Shown here piece after piece: positions 63,818 through 64,000 of a DNA stretch of 64,000 nucleotides. Position 1 is the first letter of the stretch. Each line of letters starts with the position of its first letter. Origin of the DNA: Cyanoderma ruficeps (lineage: Eukaryota > Chordata > Aves > Passeriformes > Timaliidae); NCBI GenBank assembly GCA_008694505.1, contig VZDJ01007747.1, positions 14,226,059 through 14,290,058 of the forward strand. The letters are read 5' to 3'. The translations under genes and the position numbers were made by a program. The notes beneath the pieces are model-generated. The model ran no database searches, was not told where the DNA came from, and saw nothing but the letters and a program-made list of their open reading frames with translations.

Positions 63818-64000
63818 CTGGAAAAGGAAACACAGTTATGTTAAAGGACCACATGAACACAATGGGGGACTGCAAAGTGATTCAGGAGCACAGACTCTTT
63901 AGATGGAGATTACCAATGTTAGTAAACTCCAGAGCCTAAGATTTCTCACTGGCCCTGTTTAATTAAATGATATAGGCAGTCTTTGATATTTCAATGACTT

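Overview
The window looks like AT-rich, gene-free DNA from a bird genome, most likely a songbird (Passeriformes). The evidence is the repeat content: five fragments of the avian LINE CR1 in different states of decay, and two long terminal repeats of types I associate with songbird endogenous retroviruses. The sequence is eukaryotic. I see no operons, no ribosome-binding-site-led reading frames and no dense coding. Open frames in all six frames are short (the longest is about 150 codons, and it crosses a GA repeat and an N). None shows a recognisable protein domain except fragments of CR1 reverse transcriptase. I found no convincing protein-coding exon, tRNA, rRNA or known small RNA gene. The window is best described as part of a gene desert or a very long intron.

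Layout: 1-10.9 kb is unique AT-rich DNA with a 25-A run. A short CR1 3' tip lies at 10.89-10.99 kb. A complete solo LTR with a 5-bp target-site duplication sits at 11.40-12.10 kb on the minus strand. Unique DNA follows to an old CR1 3' fragment at 17.17-17.62 kb. From 19.5 to 20.6 kb lies a homeodomain-site-rich stretch with a hairpin. A GC-rich island lies at 25.4-25.6 kb, a MIR-like SINE remnant at 26.35-26.43 kb and a 20-bp perfect hairpin at 27.22-27.26 kb. The stretches 30.2-30.5 and 34.4-36.3 kb look like candidate conserved non-coding DNA. A 1.2-kb CR1 on the minus strand (38.28-39.51 kb) has lost the catalytic core of its reverse transcriptase. Another CR1 3' end is at 46.14-46.53 kb, and an ERVL-like solo LTR is at 49.00-49.47 kb. 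A CpG-containing block of unknown nature is at 50.33-50.53 kb. A very old CR1-family fragment is at 60.82-61.17 kb. The window ends with a GC-rich block (63.53-63.82 kb) that could be a terminal exon on the minus strand.

Nothing here resembles a new defence, metabolic or mobile system. The most useful observations are the dated layers of repeats (MIR and old CR1, then younger CR1, then songbird LTRs), the perfect hairpins, a few candidate regulatory blocks, and one possible non-coding terminal exon. Regulatory and conservation statements are inference, because no alignment could be run.
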